Positions 61,675-64,000 of a DNA stretch of 64,000 nucleotides are shown here, in pieces. A program made the position numbers and the translations under genes. The DNA is from Acetobacter lovaniensis. GTDB lineage: Bacteria > Pseudomonadota > Alphaproteobacteria > Acetobacterales > Acetobacteraceae. The notes under the pieces are model-generated. The model was given only the letters and a program-made list of their open reading frames with translations, ran no database searches and was not told the DNA's origin. The stretch covers positions 1 to 64,000 of the forward strand of contig NZ_JACHIE010000009.1 of assembly GCF_014207635.1 (NCBI RefSeq), written 5' to 3'. The number at the start of each line of letters is the position of its first letter. Positions within the stretch are counted from its first letter, which is position 1.

Positions 61675-62196
61675 ATGATGAAAAAAGCATTGCTGGCAAC
61701 AACACTGGTTATGGGCCTTGCTGCGTTTACCGGGGCTTCGGCTCGGGCGGACAGTGCGGCTCCTCCTGTTGGGGCACCTCCTCCGCCGCCGGAATGTGGT
61801 GGTATGCACCACGGGCCGGGTGGGCGCATTCTCAGGCTGGACGGGATCAAACTGACCGCCGAGCAGAAAAAAAAGATCAAGGCTGTGTTTGATGCCAATC
61901 GCCCGGAAGACCCCAAGGCAGGTATGGAACAGGCGCGAGCCCTGCAGGAGCAGATCCGTACCGTGCTGACAACACCGGGTCCGGTTGATCAGGCTAAATT
62001 GCAGGGGCTGGAACAGCAGATCAGTGCGTTGCATACGCAGCGTGCCCTGCATATGCTTCAGGTTGAAGCCCAGATTCATGACATTCTGACCAGCCAGCAA
62101 CTCCAGCAGATTGCCGGGCAGCCTGAGCACCCGCCTGCTTGTAGCAGTAAAGTGCCGCTACCACCCAAGCCTGCCCAGAGTGGCAAGCCAGAGTAG
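61675..62196 (+). CDS. Spy/CpxP-like periplasmic protein
   Basis: 173 residues with a signal peptide (KKALLATTLVMGLAAFTGAS, cleavage after ARA). The mature part starts with a Pro-rich stretch and GGMHHGPGGR, then the LTxxQ-type helices of the Spy family: LDGIKLTAEQKKKIKAVFDA, TQRALHMLQVEAQIHDILTS and QQLQQIAGQPEH. Spy-like proteins are ATP-independent periplasmic chaperones or metal-stress proteins. A second ATG immediately follows the first. A strong terminator ends the unit. Confidence 0.82.
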   Translation: MMKKALLATTLVMGLAAFTGASARADSAAPPVGAPPPPPECGGMHHGPGGRILRLDGIKLTAEQKKKIKAVFDANRPEDPKAGMEQARALQEQIRTVLTTPGPVDQAKLQGLEQQISALHTQRALHMLQVEAQIHDILTSQQLQQIAGQPEHPPACSSKVPLPPKPAQSGKPE

Positions 62197-62208
62197 CCAG
62201 ATATCAGG

Positions 62209-62237
62209 GGCTGCCGGACGAACCGGCAGCCTTTTTT
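62209..62237 (+). terminator. Intrinsic terminator after Spy-like gene
   Basis: GGCTGCCGG and CCGGCAGCC are perfect arms with a five-base loop, followed by six T. Confidence 0.95.
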
Positions 62238-62341
62238 AATAAGATACGCTACCCGAGCAGGAGGTGCCCGGTTTTAGGTGGTGGACAAAAGCGGAGTGGC
62301 GGGAGAAAAAAAGACCCAATCTTTCTCCGGTAATTCACGAG

Positions 62342-63574
62342 ATGACATCTTCTCCCACGGCTCCGATATCCTCTTTTCCATTAAGGCTTATTTTCCTTCT
62401 GGGGCTGGTCACGGCCATTGGGCCATTAGCGACAGATATGTATCTGCCCGCTTTTCCATCGGTTGAGCACGATCTGGGTGGTGGGGCCGGGTCTGCGCAG
62501 TTTACGCTGGGGGCGTGGTTTTTGGGGCTGGCGCTTGGCCAGTTCTCTCAGGGTCCTCTGTCTGATCGGTTCGGGCGCAAGGGGCCGCTGGTTGTGGGGC
62601 TGGGTGTGTATGCACTGGCCTCCGCCGGGTGTGCGCTGGTCGGTAATTATCACCTGTTCTGCGTGTTGCGTTTTATTGGTGCGTTTGGTGGGTCTGCCTG
62701 CGCGGTTATTCCGCGTGCAATTGTGCGGGATGTGGCAACAGGCAAAAAAGGCGCACATATTATGGCGCAACTGACACTGGTTTTTGGTGTCATGCCTGTT
62801 CTTGCTCCGGGGCTGGGGAGCCTTGTTTTAAAAATTGGTGACTGGCGTTGGATGTTCTGGATTGGAACACTCTACGCGGTTGCGGCCATTATGGGTGTGC
62901 TGCTTATGTTGCCCGATACGCTGGCGGTCGAGAGGCGTATCCGTTTCCGTCCAGTGGAAATTTTATGGCGTTATCAGGGGATTTTGCGTGAGCCTGTCTT
63001 TTTTTCCAATGCTCTGATCACAACATTTTCCACTTTTGTCATGTTCGCCTATCTGGGGAGTGCTCCTGTTCTGTTTGAACAGAGGCTGCACTTTTCACCC
63101 GGGGCGTTCGGGCTTTTCTTTGGCGCCAATGCGGCGGCTTTTATTCTGGGCACCCAGATCAACGGGCGTTTGATACATCGTGTATCCATACCTGCCCTGT
63201 TGGATGGGGCTATTCTGTGGGCCTTTGTGTTGGGGTGTGCCTTTGTGGCTCTGGCCTTGGCTGGTGTGGTCGGGGTTGGTCACCCATGGCTGACCTGTGT
63301 CTTTATTGTGGGATTAACCGGAGCTTTGGGGTTTATTGGCCCCAATGGTACGGTCATGTCCTTTTCCCGCCATGGTCATCATGCGGGGAGTGCTTCTGCC
63401 CTGCTGGGGACCATGCAGTACAGCTTTGGCTCGCTGAGCAGTGTGCTCGTTGGTCTGCTGCCCGGAGGGGGCGCCATACCAACCGCCATAGGCATGATGA
63501 CCGGCGTGATGGGTATGGCCATAGGGGATATTCTGCGGCGCAGAACATCCCACCTGTATGATGCAGAGCATTAA
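62342..63574 (+). CDS. Bcr/CflA-type MFS multidrug transporter
   Basis: 410 residues from the ATG at 62342; the open extension to a GTG at 62264 is Trp/Arg-rich and unlikely. Twelve hydrophobic segments are visible. Bcr/CflA features: LGLVTAIGPLATDMYLPAFP, GQFSQGPLSDRFGRKGPLVV (MFS motif A), RFIGAFGGSACAVIPRAIVR and a second-half HHAGSASALLGTMQYSFGSL. It exports drugs or other small molecules by proton antiport. It stands alone between the Spy-like gene and a convergent lipoprotein gene. Confidence 0.9.
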   Translation: MTSSPTAPISSFPLRLIFLLGLVTAIGPLATDMYLPAFPSVEHDLGGGAGSAQFTLGAWFLGLALGQFSQGPLSDRFGRKGPLVVGLGVYALASAGCALVGNYHLFCVLRFIGAFGGSACAVIPRAIVRDVATGKKGAHIMAQLTLVFGVMPVLAPGLGSLVLKIGDWRWMFWIGTLYAVAAIMGVLLMLPDTLAVERRIRFRPVEILWRYQGILREPVFFSNALITTFSTFVMFAYLGSAPVLFEQRLHFSPGAFGLFFGANAAAFILGTQINGRLIHRVSIPALLDGAILWAFVLGCAFVALALAGVVGVGHPWLTCVFIVGLTGALGFIGPNGTVMSFSRHGHHAGSASALLGTMQYSFGSLSSVLVGLLPGGGAIPTAIGMMTGVMGMAIGDILRRRTSHLYDAEH

Positions 63575-63583
63575 CGCCCTGCG

Positions 63584-63979
63584 TTATTTGGATTTCTGCA
63601 CCTGCGCGTTGTCCGGCCTGCCGTAAACAGCCTGCGCCTGAGGCGTAATGGTATGGCCATCTTCCGTAAGCATTGGGCCAGCAGAACCACCTCCATCATA
63701 CATGGGGGGCAGAACTTCGTAGTGGTCTTCGGGTTTGGGGGGCGTATCCGGTTTTTTTATGCCTGCGGCCCGCTGGGCGGCCTCCAGCTTTTCCTGCCGT
63801 TCGACATCTCTCTGTGCGGCCCGTGCTTCTGCCGGTGCGGCCTCGGGTAAAAAACGACCGGGGCGTTCGGGGGGGAGATCAATATCATCCCCCTCGATCA
63901 GATGGTGGCAGCCTGCCAGCAATGGAGCGAGCAGGAGCAACCCCCTAAAACAAGCGCTGTTTTTTTTTCCCAGAAGCAT
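63584..63979 (-). CDS. Lipoprotein, unknown function
   Basis: 131 residues from the ATG at 63979. A lipoprotein signal (LLLLAPLLAGC) places the mature protein in the envelope. The rest is charged and Pro/Ala-rich (AEARAAQRDVERQEKLEAAQ), probably coiled coil followed by a flexible C-terminus ending GRPDNAQVQKSK. No domain is recognised. It converges on the transporter gene with 9 bp between stops. The promoter is at or beyond the window edge. Confidence 0.7.
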   Translation of the reverse strand: MLLGKKNSACFRGLLLLAPLLAGCHHLIEGDDIDLPPERPGRFLPEAAPAEARAAQRDVERQEKLEAAQRAAGIKKPDTPPKPEDHYEVLPPMYDGGGSAGPMLTEDGHTITPQAQAVYGRPDNAQVQKSK

Positions 63980-64000
63980 GGGCAAATCCGAGGCAGAGGG

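Noticed and set aside
61260-61916. 218-codon minus-strand frame
   Set aside because: It overlaps the Spy-like gene in antisense and shows no protein-like pattern.

Overview
The window comes from an alphaproteobacterium of the acetic-acid group (Acetobacteraceae, most likely Acetobacter or a close relative). The right-hand third carries the origin-proximal core order parB-parA-rsmG-mnmG-mnmE, then LOG protein-hemJ-HAD-hemE-(oriC-like gap)-maf, with two perfect parS sites. The left half is high-GC accessory DNA.

Layout. (1) 1-33.28 kb is the right part of a genomic island that continues beyond the left edge. It ends at a 45-bp copy of the 3' half of a tRNA-Gly gene (33236-33280), with a tyrosine integrase just inside (31785-33044). 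Its backbone is that of alphaproteobacterial integrative conjugative elements: DUF2285, XRE regulator, DUF736, DUF2493, Toprim protein, DUF932 and a large ParB-like protein. No transfer genes are in view; they presumably lie to the left. Cargo blocks are a HigBA-like toxin-antitoxin pair, a LysR-controlled oxidoreductase cassette (SRPBCC, old yellow enzyme, MDR dehydrogenase, DJ-1/PfpI), and a large copper block at 17.5-28.2 kb. An IS66 element with an exact 8-bp target duplication (28476-31003) interrupts a PIN-domain toxin gene. (2) 33.28-33.97 kb is a gene-poor spacer. (3) 33973-46077 is a second, complete element of about 12.1 kb in a tRNA-Lys(CTT) gene, with 46-bp att repeats, its own integrase, RhuM and DUF4236 cargo, small secreted proteins, an AlpA-like protein, a Toprim primase, a DUF927 helicase and a serine resolvase. 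Two clusters of 9-bp-spaced GGTGTA repeats sit near its ends. It resembles P4-type satellites or integrated replicons. (4) 46.1-58.3 kb is conserved chromosome with tRNA-Lys, tRNA-Pro and tRNA-Ala. (5) 58.3-59.4 kb is a decayed integration scar at tRNA-Ala (hicA remnant, hicB, integrase remnant). (6) 59.5-64 kb holds a soluble chemoreceptor, a Spy-like protein, a Bcr/CflA transporter and a lipoprotein.

How the genes work together. In the copper block, a CsoR-type repressor, a divergent P1B ATPase, CopA/CopB, a Met-rich protein and a His/Met-tailed cytochrome c provide export, periplasmic oxidation and sequestration. Next to them is a three-gene electron-transfer unit: an NAD(P)H/FAD/2Fe-2S protein with a Met-rich periplasmic head, a cytochrome b with two HX13H motifs, and a seven-haem cytochrome c. 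A CsoR-like operator lies in front of it. This looks like a split FRE/NOX-type transmembrane reductase under copper control and is the most interesting candidate system in the window. The 12-kb satellite-like replicon and the GTAC-rich hemE-maf gap are the next most interesting.
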